Origin: CAZCWX01 sp964502465 | GTDB lineage: Bacteria > Desulfobacterota > Binatia > Bin18 | Direction: 5' to 3' | DNA: 64,000 nucleotides | Assembly (NCBI GenBank): GCA_964502465.1 | Contig: CAZCWX010000076.1 | Coordinates: 30,148 to 94,147 of the forward strand | Shown here: positions 53,703 through 61,280 of the stretch, piece after piece | Layout of the letters: each line of letters starts with the position of its first letter | Numbering within the stretch: the first letter of the stretch is position 1 | Program-made: the position numbers and the translations under genes | The notes under the pieces: model-generated | What the model saw: the letters and a program-made list of their open reading frames with translations, nothing else | What the model was told of the DNA's origin: nothing | Databases searched by the model: none

Positions 53703-54011
53703 ATGGCTTTGCTTGATGATGCATTCTCCGGCTGGGGTGGAAGTATCCTGATAGGAGTTGGTGCGGCGCTGGCGGCGCCGGCGCTCCTTCCTGCCGTAGC
53801 GGCAGTAGTCCGTCCTGCGGCAAAAGGCTTGATTAAGGGTGGCTTGTTCGTGGTGGACTCGCTCAAGGAACTGGTGGCGGAAGGTGGTGAACAGTTGAGC
53901 GACCTGGTAGCCGAAGCTCGGGCTGAATACAGCGCCAGTACCGCGACAGGGCAGCGCATCATCACACCGTCGAAAAGAAAGAGGGGACAGGGAAGAGGCG
54001 ATGGAGGCTGA
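53703..54011 (+). CDS. DUF5132-like small membrane protein, copy 1
   Basis: 102 residues. The hydrophobic Gly/Ala segment (ILIGVGAALAAPALLPAVAA) is followed by VVRPAAKGLIKGGLFVVDSL and a charged amphipathic tail. This fits DUF5132, whose function is unknown. ATG 53703 has AGGAGGT 5 nt upstream. It overlaps the HMA2 gene by 11 nt and is closely similar to the gene entering the window edge at 63807. Small-residue spacing could favour helix packing or membrane curvature, which is inference. Confidence 0.72.
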   Translation: MALLDDAFSGWGGSILIGVGAALAAPALLPAVAAVVRPAAKGLIKGGLFVVDSLKELVAEGGEQLSDLVAEARAEYSASTATGQRIITPSKRKRGQGRGDGG

Positions 54012-54546
54012 AGGGACCAGGGTTGTTCATATATCACCTGGAAGGATTCGCCTGAAGGTTGCCGGGGTCAAAGACAACCCAGCGCTGGCCGGAGAGATTC
54101 GCCGGCGACTCACTACCACTCGTGGAGTCCAGCACGTCGAAACGAACCCCCTCACTGGGAGTGTCCTGGTCCTCTATGATGCTGCTGGGGTTACCTCGTC
54201 CGACTCCTTTCTTGCCCTGGCGGATTCCTTGGCTGCCTTGCTTCCTGGGACTGATGTGAGAAAACTGGCCGAAACCTGGCTTGCCCAGGCGAGTAATGGC
54301 CGTACGCCAACTCCCTCTCTCGCTCACGACATCGCTGAGATCCTGGGAGCGGTCAACTCGAGGGTAGAGAAGGCCACTGGAGGGCTAGATCTCAAGGTGC
54401 TCCTCCCGCTGTCTCTTTTCTTTTTGGGGGTCCGCAGTGTAGTGGTATCGAGACCGTTACCAGTTCCGACCTGGTATGACTTCCTCTGGTTTGCGCTTGG
54501 GACTTTTGTAATGCTCAATAGAGACACCGTGGATGGAGAACGCTAA
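54001..54546 (+). CDS. HMA2-type protein without CxxC, membrane-anchored
   Basis: 181 residues. N-terminal heavy-metal-associated-like domain, HISPGRIRLKVAGVKDNP then VQHVETNPLTGSVLVLYD, lacks the CxxC metal site and carries the G-R-I-R-L-K-V motif instead. A hydrophobic C-terminal segment follows (VLLPLSLFFLGVRSVVV, then WYDFLWFALGTFVMLN), probably two membrane helices. It overlaps the DUF5132 gene. The same motif begins the P-type ATPase at 55911 and the protein at 55007. Role unknown; protein-protein or anionic-ligand binding is plausible. Confidence 0.75.
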   Translation: MEAEGTRVVHISPGRIRLKVAGVKDNPALAGEIRRRLTTTRGVQHVETNPLTGSVLVLYDAAGVTSSDSFLALADSLAALLPGTDVRKLAETWLAQASNGRTPTPSLAHDIAEILGAVNSRVEKATGGLDLKVLLPLSLFFLGVRSVVVSRPLPVPTWYDFLWFALGTFVMLNRDTVDGER

Positions 54547-54620
54547 CCCCTACCTCTGCAGCTTATTTTCTCTTCCCCCGTGCCCAACCACTCCGCTGTC
54601 GCTGCCGGGCTTCACTGCGT

Positions 54621-55007
54621 TCAGATCAACGCGTAGATTAATCGCTGCAGGGCGAATTCCATCGTGGAGTGGAGCACGGTTCTTGCCAGGTCTTTGCCGA
54701 ACTCCTGTAAGACTGCTGCCGCTCCTCTACCATGTGCCGGATAGGACTCATGGTTGAGACGTGGCCGACAGCCCAGGTGCTCGAGGCTAGCGAAAATCTC
54801 ACGCTGCCCAATCTGGTGCGAGTCGTACAGGATCAACACACTGCCGGTAGTGGGATTGACCGTAACGTGGTCAATCCCATCCCCAAGACGCTGCAGTTGG
54901 TTTTCCAGTTCTGCTGCCTTGACAGGCGAGCCTTTTACGTTTGGGACTTTGATTCGTACCCGTCCGTCAATCGCATGGTGGAGGTAGGCCGACGCGTCGT
55001 CACGCAT
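54621..55007 (-). CDS. HMA2-type protein without CxxC
   Basis: 128 residues on the opposite strand: AIDGRVRIKVPNVKGSPVKA, then HVTVNPTTGSVLILYDSHQI, the same domain and G-R-V-R-I-K-V motif as its neighbours, and a helical tail (DLARTVLHSTMEFALQRLIY) that may be amphipathic. ATG 55007 is preferred, with AAGGAGAG upstream; an ATG at 55064 is possible. It is convergent with the first HMA2 gene and divergent from the repeat protein at 55208. Confidence 0.65.
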   Translation of the reverse strand: MRDDASAYLHHAIDGRVRIKVPNVKGSPVKAAELENQLQRLGDGIDHVTVNPTTGSVLILYDSHQIGQREIFASLEHLGCRPRLNHESYPAHGRGAAAVLQEFGKDLARTVLHSTMEFALQRLIYALI

Positions 55008-55207
55008 AGGTGTACTCTTCTCTCCTTCCCTCAAGGAATTGATACATGGTACACCGTTAACCATAGAAGATTTCTCTGAAATGTTGTTTATGTTACAGGT
55101 TGATGAAATTTCTTGTTCACGAAATCTTCTGCAATTCGTCATGCTCTCTTAACATAGATGCGGTTCATGGGTGCAATTCTGTATAGGACCAGGAAAGGAG
55201 CATCAGC

Positions 55208-55864
55208 ATGGCGAAAGAAGACAGTAAAAGTGGTGCAGGGGGAATCAGCGAAGCCGGCACCGCGGTAAAAGATGGGATTGTCAGCAGCTTGAAGGGGATC
55301 AACGAAATCGAAGCGGAGATTGTCAGTTTAGTACGCAATACCGTGTCAAACACACTCAGAGCAACGGGTGCAGTGGCGACGGAAGGCGTGACAGTCACCA
55401 GGGACGTGATCAAAGGGGCGTTGCAAGCGACAGAAGAAGTCGGGACTGGTCTCACCTTAGGGATCAAGAGTGTGGCCAAAGGGGTCATCATGGGGGTAAG
55501 TGATGTGGGCGGCGACGTGCTGGTTGTTGCGAATCAGGCCGTAAAGGGCGCAGTAACGGAAGCAGCGCAGATTGGGGCGGATGTTGCAGTGGTGGCCAGC
55601 CGCGCTGTCAATGGAGTCATTGAGGCGACCAAAGAAATTGGTGGCAACGTCGGTGAGGTGACACAGGCGGCAGTGGAAGGGGCGGTCGATGCCGCTGGCA
55701 CTATCGGCCATACCGCAGTTCGGGCGGTGAAGGACATGCTCGTCGGGTTTGTCGAAGGGGTGAAAGATGTGGCAGGAGCTGCTCTGCCCGGATCGTCCGA
55801 GCAAGACGCGCCTGAGAAGAAGACCGGCGGAGCATCGACGACCAAAGCTGGCAAGAACAAATAA
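55208..55864 (+). CDS. Synuclein/apolipoprotein-like 22-residue repeat protein
   Basis: 218 residues, without Cys, Trp or Tyr. Residues 21-196 divide into eight consecutive 22-residue units with register marks such as AVKGAVTEAAQIG (110-122), AVNGVIEATKEIG (133-145) and AVEGAVDAAGTIG (155-167). Each has small and hydrophobic residues on one face, Lys/Glu at borders and Gly in fixed places. 22 (2 x 11) residue periodicity is typical of apolipoproteins, synucleins and LEA proteins that fold on membranes. The tail is Pro/Lys-rich. AAAGGAG precedes the ATG. Likely a surface coat protein of a lipid or granule interface; this is inference. Confidence 0.7.
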   Translation: MAKEDSKSGAGGISEAGTAVKDGIVSSLKGINEIEAEIVSLVRNTVSNTLRATGAVATEGVTVTRDVIKGALQATEEVGTGLTLGIKSVAKGVIMGVSDVGGDVLVVANQAVKGAVTEAAQIGADVAVVASRAVNGVIEATKEIGGNVGEVTQAAVEGAVDAAGTIGHTAVRAVKDMLVGFVEGVKDVAGAALPGSSEQDAPEKKTGGASTTKAGKNK

Positions 55865-55910
55865 AAAAACACTGCATGTGTCAGCGCTGTGCATGGGAAG
55901 GGAAAGTGCC

Positions 55911-58900
55911 GTGGTCCAGGCGATACACACAACAGTGCCCGGAAGGGCACGATATAAGGTTGAGGGGCTCTATCATTCCGAACCTCTCAAAAAATACCTT
56001 GAGTTCCAGCTCTCGGCCCACCAGGGAATCAGCCAAGTGTCGGCGAATTCGCTCACCGGTAACGTGCTTGTCTCCTTTAATTCGGACAATTCGGCTGCAA
56101 TCGTGGCGGCGCTGATTGACCAGGCGCTGACCGAGTTCAACGGCTATCGCTCTACTTCTTTAGAGGTCGAGCTGAGCGAGAATGGAACATGGGACACGCA
56201 GAAGAACAATCCGCCTACAAGCGCGCCCTTTGCTCAGCCACGCACGGTTGCTCCACGCCGAGAGCCGACGCACCCGGTTCCTCTTGCTGCTGGACTGAGG
56301 GAACAAGGAACGCAACCCTGGTATCTCCGTGAGGGAGAAGCGGTCCTTTCCTCTTTACAGACCACGAAAGCTTTTGGGCTGTCACGTGACACTGCCGCCG
56401 AACGGTTGCAGCAGTATGGAGCGAATGTCTTACCAGAATCGGCCCTTCGCTCTGACTGGGAGATCCTGCTCGACCAGTGTAATTCGCTTCCTGTTGCTCT
56501 GCTCGGCGCAGCCGCCGGTGTCGCGCTGTTTACTGGTGGGCTCGTTGATGCCCTGGTGATTATGGGTGTGGTGGCCATCAATGCGACGATCGGCTATGTG
56601 ACTGAAAGCCAATCAGAGCGGACCATTCATTCGCTCAAAAGCCTCGTGCGGCCAACCGCCTTAGTCATTCGCGAGGGGAAACCCACCGAGATGAGTGCGG
56701 ACAGAGTGGTCCTCGGTGACATCCTGGTGCTCAAACCGGGCAGCTACGTCGCCGCGGACGCCCGGCTCATCGAAGCGTACCGGCTCAGCGTGGACGAGTC
56801 GGCGCTGACCGGCGAAAGTCTGCCAGGTCTCAAAACCGCTGACCCGCTGACCATGCTCGATCTTCCCCTTGCTGACAGAGTCAACATGGTCTACATGGGC
56901 ACGCTGGTGACTGGCGGCCAAGGGCTCGCAGTGGTGGTGGCAACCGGTCAGTTTACCGAAATCGGCCATATCCAATTGCTGGCCGGAGAGGCAGAGTCGC
57001 CGGAAACGCCAATGGAACGCCAGCTCAGCCAGATGGGTACGCAGTTGGTTTTCCTCAGTAGCGCGGTGTGTGGCCTGGTTTTTGTCATTGGTCTCCTCCG
57101 GGGGTACGGTTTTCTGCCGATGCTGCAGGCGTCTATTTCCCTTGCGGTTGCGGCAGTTCCAGAAGGATTACCTACCGTGGCGACAACGACTCTGGCTTTA
57201 GGTATCCTGAATATGCGGAGACACCGGGTGCTCATTCGCAGCCTCGATGCAGTAGAAACCCTGGGCTGTGTCCAGACGATCTGCCTCGACAAGACCGGAA
57301 CGCTCACGCTGAATAGAATGTCGGTCGTTGCGGCCTACACCGGGATGCGTCGCCTGCAGATTAGTGAGGAGTACTTTCTCATCGGAGAGACGCCAATTGA
57401 TCCACTCTGCTGTGAGGAACTGATGAAGATGTCCCAGGTTTGTGTCCTGTGCAGTGAGACCGAAGTCGAGCAGCAAGGGGCACAATACGTGTTGCGAGGA
57501 TCGCCGACGGAAAATGCGCTGATCTACGCAGCAATGGGTGCCGGGATCGATGTCCTGCAACTCAGAGAGCAGTATCCGGTTCTCAAGATTGACCTTCGCT
57601 CTGAAAATCACAACTTTGTCCGGACTGTCCACAAAAAGGCTGACAGAGATGCCGAGGACTCCTCTGTACTGGTGGCGATCAAAGGAAGTCCATCCGAGGT
57701 TCTTACCATGTGCACCTGGCACCTGGTCGGAGGAGAGCGAGTGGCCCTCACCGAGGATGACCGATTCCGCATTGAGACCGAGAACGAACGGATGGCGGGG
57801 GAGGCATTACGGATTTTGGGGGCAGCCTATACAGAGAGCACAGAGAATACGGAGCAACAGGTGAACGAGGGGCTGACATGGCTTGGCTTAGTCGGCATGG
57901 TCGATCCTATCCGGAAAGGAGTGCAGGAAGTCATCGGCGGTTTTCATGATGCGGGAATCGACACCATCATGATTACCGGAGACCAGAGCCCCACGGCGTA
58001 CGCTATTGGGAAGGAATTGAATCTGAGCAACAGTGAGCAGCTCGAAATTCTCGACTCGACCCACCTTGCGAATGTTGATCCGGAGGTGATGACGGCCCTC
58101 GCCGAAAAGGTTCACGTCTTTGCCCGTGTGAGTCCCGCGCACAAACTCCAGATCGTGCAAGCGCTGCAACGGGCCGGGAAAGTGGTGGCGATGACCGGCG
58201 ACGGGATCAACGACGGCCCGGCGCTGAAAGCGGCAAATATCGGCATTGCCATGGGGCACACCGGTACTGACGTGGCTCGTGAGGTCGCCGACGTCGTGTT
58301 GGAGGATGATAATCTCGAAACGATGATCGTCGCCATTGGTCAGGGCCGGACGATCTACAACAATATTAGAAAATCGGTGCATTTTTTATTGGCAACGAAC
58401 CTCAGTGAGATTATTGTGACGTTTACGGCGCTGGCGAGTGGTCTGGGGCAACCGTTGAGTGCGATGCAGTTGTTATGGATTAACCTGATTTCGGACATTG
58501 CCCCTGGCTTAGCGTTGGCTTTGGAGCCCCCTGAACCTGGGGTACTGAACCAACCGCCACGCGATCCCGCTGAACCGATTGTGAAACCTGCTGATTATCG
58601 GCGCGTCGCCTTTGAATCGGCTACCTTGTCAGCCGGGGCGCTGGGAGCATACGGATACGGACTTGCTCGTTATGGTGCAGGACCGCAGGCTAGTTCACTG
58701 GCTTTTCTCAATCTGACCACCGGACAACTTTTGCACGCGATCACCTCACGGTCAAAAACTCATAGTGTGTTTGATTCGACGGTATTGCCGTCAAACCCCT
58801 ATCTCACGCTGGCGCTGAGCGGCTCCTTCGCGGTGCAAACGCTGACCCTCCTCGTCCCAGGCCTGCGAAGCTTGCTCGGGATTGCTCCCATTGGCCTGAT

Positions 58901-58991
58901 AGACGGCCTGGTGATTGGCGGGAGTGCATTGCTGCCCTTTGTCGTCAATGAATTGACTAAAAAGACAGAAACGCCAAACGCCCGCGGCTAG
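55911..58991 (+). CDS. P2-type (Ca2+-ATPase-like) P-type ATPase with N-terminal HMA2-like domain
   Basis: About 1026 residues. Residues ~1-80 form an HMA2-like domain (TTVPGRARYKVEGL, ANSLTGNVLVSF), then a cation-ATPase N segment (FGLSRDTAAERLQQYGANVL). Catalytic marks are DESALTGESLPG, phospho-acceptor D460 in CLDKTGTLT and AMTGDGINDGPALK near 764. Transport residues PEGLP (417-421, TM4) and LLWINLISDIAP (TM6) match SERCA-type P2 pumps, not P1B metal pumps, which have CPC. GTG 55911 follows GAAGGGA; ATG 55893 and longer starts overlap the previous gene. Likely Ca2+, Mn2+ or Mg2+. Confidence 0.85.
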   Translation: MVQAIHTTVPGRARYKVEGLYHSEPLKKYLEFQLSAHQGISQVSANSLTGNVLVSFNSDNSAAIVAALIDQALTEFNGYRSTSLEVELSENGTWDTQKNNPPTSAPFAQPRTVAPRREPTHPVPLAAGLREQGTQPWYLREGEAVLSSLQTTKAFGLSRDTAAERLQQYGANVLPESALRSDWEILLDQCNSLPVALLGAAAGVALFTGGLVDALVIMGVVAINATIGYVTESQSERTIHSLKSLVRPTALVIREGKPTEMSADRVVLGDILVLKPGSYVAADARLIEAYRLSVDESALTGESLPGLKTADPLTMLDLPLADRVNMVYMGTLVTGGQGLAVVVATGQFTEIGHIQLLAGEAESPETPMERQLSQMGTQLVFLSSAVCGLVFVIGLLRGYGFLPMLQASISLAVAAVPEGLPTVATTTLALGILNMRRHRVLIRSLDAVETLGCVQTICLDKTGTLTLNRMSVVAAYTGMRRLQISEEYFLIGETPIDPLCCEELMKMSQVCVLCSETEVEQQGAQYVLRGSPTENALIYAAMGAGIDVLQLREQYPVLKIDLRSENHNFVRTVHKKADRDAEDSSVLVAIKGSPSEVLTMCTWHLVGGERVALTEDDRFRIETENERMAGEALRILGAAYTESTENTEQQVNEGLTWLGLVGMVDPIRKGVQEVIGGFHDAGIDTIMITGDQSPTAYAIGKELNLSNSEQLEILDSTHLANVDPEVMTALAEKVHVFARVSPAHKLQIVQALQRAGKVVAMTGDGINDGPALKAANIGIAMGHTGTDVAREVADVVLEDDNLETMIVAIGQGRTIYNNIRKSVHFLLATNLSEIIVTFTALASGLGQPLSAMQLLWINLISDIAPGLALALEPPEPGVLNQPPRDPAEPIVKPADYRRVAFESATLSAGALGAYGYGLARYGAGPQASSLAFLNLTTGQLLHAITSRSKTHSVFDSTVLPSNPYLTLALSGSFAVQTLTLLVPGLRSLLGIAPIGLIDGLVIGGSALLPFVVNELTKKTETPNARG

Positions 58992-59050
58992 GTGCACCAG
59001 TAAACAGGTTGCTACAAGGAACTGGTAGATCTCTACGAGGGAGAGCAGGT

Positions 59051-60292
59051 ATGCGCACGGAATTCATGTTTACTTCTGAATCAGTGACTGAGGGACACCC
59101 GGACAAACTGTGTGACCAGATCAGCGACGCCATTTTGGACCGTTTTCTTCAACTCGACCCGTATTCTGCGCTCATTGCTGAGTGTGCGGTATCGACAGCC
59201 ATCGTGTTTATTGCCGCCCGTTTTGCCTCGAATGCCAGTGTTGACGTTCCCAACCTTGCCCGGCAGGTGATCAATCAAGTCGGGTACGACCAGGCTGCGT
59301 TCAATGCCAAGACCTGTAGCATCGTCACCAGTCTCAAAGAGTTGCCCCCAGAGGAACGCCGCTCGTTTAACGAAAAGGAGCTTACTGAAGAGGACATTGA
59401 TCGGATTGCGGTGAAGAACCAGGTGACGGTCTTTGGGTTTGCCTGCGATCACACTCCTGCGCTTATGCCTCTGCCGATCTGGTTAGCCCACCGGCTCGCC
59501 CGACGGCTGACGTCCGTCCGCCTGCAACGGATCCTTCCGTATTTAAGTCCTGATGGCAAAACCCAAGTCGGGGTGGAATTTAGAAATCGTCAGCCGTATC
59601 GCATTCACAGTATCACGGTGATTGGCAGTCAAAATCAGCCATCAACTGCTGGAGGACCTTCGCTCCGGCAATTACAAGACGATCTGCGGGAGGCGGTGAT
59701 TGATTTTGTTTTCCAAGAGGAAGCGGTCCGCCCGGACGAGAAGACGAGAATCTTTGTGAATCCGGATGGTCCGTTTCTCATCGGCGGTCCCTCCGTCCAT
59801 TCTGGACTCACTGGCAGAAAGAACGCCATCGATACCTATGGCGAATACTCTCGCCACAGTGGGGCAGCGTTAAGTGGGAAGGATCCGACGCGCATTGACC
59901 GTATCGGTGCGTACGTCGCCCGGTATGCCGCGAAAAATATCGTTGCCGCAGGGCTTGCTACTGAATGTGAGGTGCAACTCAGCTATTCGATCGGTCTGTC
60001 TCAACCCGTGAGTATTCAGGTTGAGACGTTCGGTTCTGGAAAAATCTCTGACGACCAGATCGCGCTCCTCCTGCGTCGCCACTTCGATTTCCGTCTCGTT
60101 GGTATCATGCGGCAGTTCAATCTGCGGTTTTTACCGTCTACCGTCAAAGGCGGATTCTACCGTAAACTGGCAACGTATGGTCATGTCGGACGGATGGATA
60201 TGGGCTTGCCATGGGAGGTGACAGATAAAGCCCCGGTCCTACGAGAAATGGGAGTGGGCGTACCCTGTGATGGGAGAGCAGATGGGGTGTGA
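59051..60292 (+). CDS. MetK-like protein with altered methionine site
   Basis: 413 residues with S-adenosylmethionine synthetase fold: FTSESVTEGHPDK (His16, Asp18), SPDGKTQV (Lys170), GLTGRKNAIDTYG (Arg256, Lys257) and SGKDPTRIDRIGAYVARYAA (Lys277, Asp283). Residues that face methionine in E. coli MetK look changed: Glu55 becomes Arg57, Asp118 in GDQG becomes Asn123 and Asp238 becomes His250. The triphosphate side is intact. It may therefore be a dedicated tripolyphosphatase or use another acceptor. GGGAGAG precedes the ATG. It sits between the ATPase and ppx-ppk. Confidence 0.8.
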   Translation: MRTEFMFTSESVTEGHPDKLCDQISDAILDRFLQLDPYSALIAECAVSTAIVFIAARFASNASVDVPNLARQVINQVGYDQAAFNAKTCSIVTSLKELPPEERRSFNEKELTEEDIDRIAVKNQVTVFGFACDHTPALMPLPIWLAHRLARRLTSVRLQRILPYLSPDGKTQVGVEFRNRQPYRIHSITVIGSQNQPSTAGGPSLRQLQDDLREAVIDFVFQEEAVRPDEKTRIFVNPDGPFLIGGPSVHSGLTGRKNAIDTYGEYSRHSGAALSGKDPTRIDRIGAYVARYAAKNIVAAGLATECEVQLSYSIGLSQPVSIQVETFGSGKISDDQIALLLRRHFDFRLVGIMRQFNLRFLPSTVKGGFYRKLATYGHVGRMDMGLPWEVTDKAPVLREMGVGVPCDGRADGV

Positions 60293-61277
60293 TCAGCAGC
60301 AATTCTCCTTTCGTCTCGTTGCCAGAAACCGACGAAACGGTTCTGCGAAGCATGCTGTGCGCATATCAGAGTTCATCACGCTTGTTGATCTTGGTTCTAA
60401 TGCCGTCCGCCTGCTGCTTGTGAGTCTGCTGCCTGAGATTGGGTTCCGCGTTATCCGCGAAGAACGGGTACAGACCCGGCTTGGCGGGAGTCGTTCCGGA
60501 GCCCTTATCCAGTCGGCTGTCAAACAGACGGTGCAGGCAGTCCAACAGTTTCTCAGCGACGTGCAGTGTTATCACCCACGCACGGTAGCTGTGGCCACTG
60601 CTGCCGTGCGCGAGGCGCGTAACCGTGCCACCTTGATAGACGCACTACGGCGAGACGCAGGAATCGAGGTGGCAGTATTGAGTGGAGAAGAGGAAGGACG
60701 GTTGGGGACCCGTGCCGTCCTGCACAATCTCTCCTGCCATGACGGGGTGATCGTTGATTTGGGCGGAGGAAGTGTGCAGATTACTCGAGTGCAGCAGGAT
60801 ACGATTGTTTCAGTCTCAAGCTTTCCGCTCGGTGCGGTTCGTCTCACGCACCGTTTCTTGCAACACGATCCCCCGACAGCGCGAGAATTGCTGGCCTTAC
60901 GTGAGGAGATCCGAGAGCAAGTCTGGAGGGTGTTGCCTCATGCGCGCAGCAACGGGGTCCTGGTGGGACTTGGAGGAACTGTGCGGGCACTGGCGCGCAT
61001 GCATGTCGCGGCCTTTTCTGAGCTGGATGCTCCCCCACCCCTGCTGTTTCTGCCACGATCTGACATCATCGCCTTGCGTAAGCAGTTGGCAGCTGTGCCT
61101 GTACGTGCCCGCTGTCTGCCTGGGCTCAGGGCGGATCGAGCAGACATTATTGTGGCGGGTACGGTAGTGATTGAGGAGTTGATGACCCTTGGTGAATACC
61201 AAACTCTCACTATTTGTTTTCAAGGAGGGGTACGTCAGGGGATTCTCCTACGTGAGACCTTTACCGGGGGTCGCTAA
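60282..61277 (+). CDS. ppx: Exopolyphosphatase/GppA family, short form
   Basis: About 331 residues, lacking the C-terminal HD-like half of E. coli Ppx (513). ASKHA-fold motifs: LVDLGSNAVRLLLV, AAVREARNRATLIDAL, SGEEEGRLGTRAVL, VDLGGGSVQI and LVGLGGTVRALARM. ATG 60282 is taken, with GGGAGAG just upstream; ATG 60270 and GTG 60267 are alternatives, all overlapping the end of the MetK-like gene. Three nucleotides separate it from ppk, so synthesis and breakdown of polyphosphate are co-expressed. Confidence 0.88.
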   Translation: MGCDQQQFSFRLVARNRRNGSAKHAVRISEFITLVDLGSNAVRLLLVSLLPEIGFRVIREERVQTRLGGSRSGALIQSAVKQTVQAVQQFLSDVQCYHPRTVAVATAAVREARNRATLIDALRRDAGIEVAVLSGEEEGRLGTRAVLHNLSCHDGVIVDLGGGSVQITRVQQDTIVSVSSFPLGAVRLTHRFLQHDPPTARELLALREEIREQVWRVLPHARSNGVLVGLGGTVRALARMHVAAFSELDAPPPLLFLPRSDIIALRKQLAAVPVRARCLPGLRADRADIIVAGTVVIEELMTLGEYQTLTICFQGGVRQGILLRETFTGGR

Positions 61278-61280
61278 TCC

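Noticed and set aside
55208..55864. Low-complexity frame mistaken for a gene
   Set aside because: Good ribosome site, regular 22-residue periodicity and codon use like neighbours argue for a real protein; the opposite-strand frames are shadows.
55911..58991. Heavy-metal P1B ATPase
   Set aside because: TM4 has PEGLP and not CPC, and the HMA-like domain has no CxxC.
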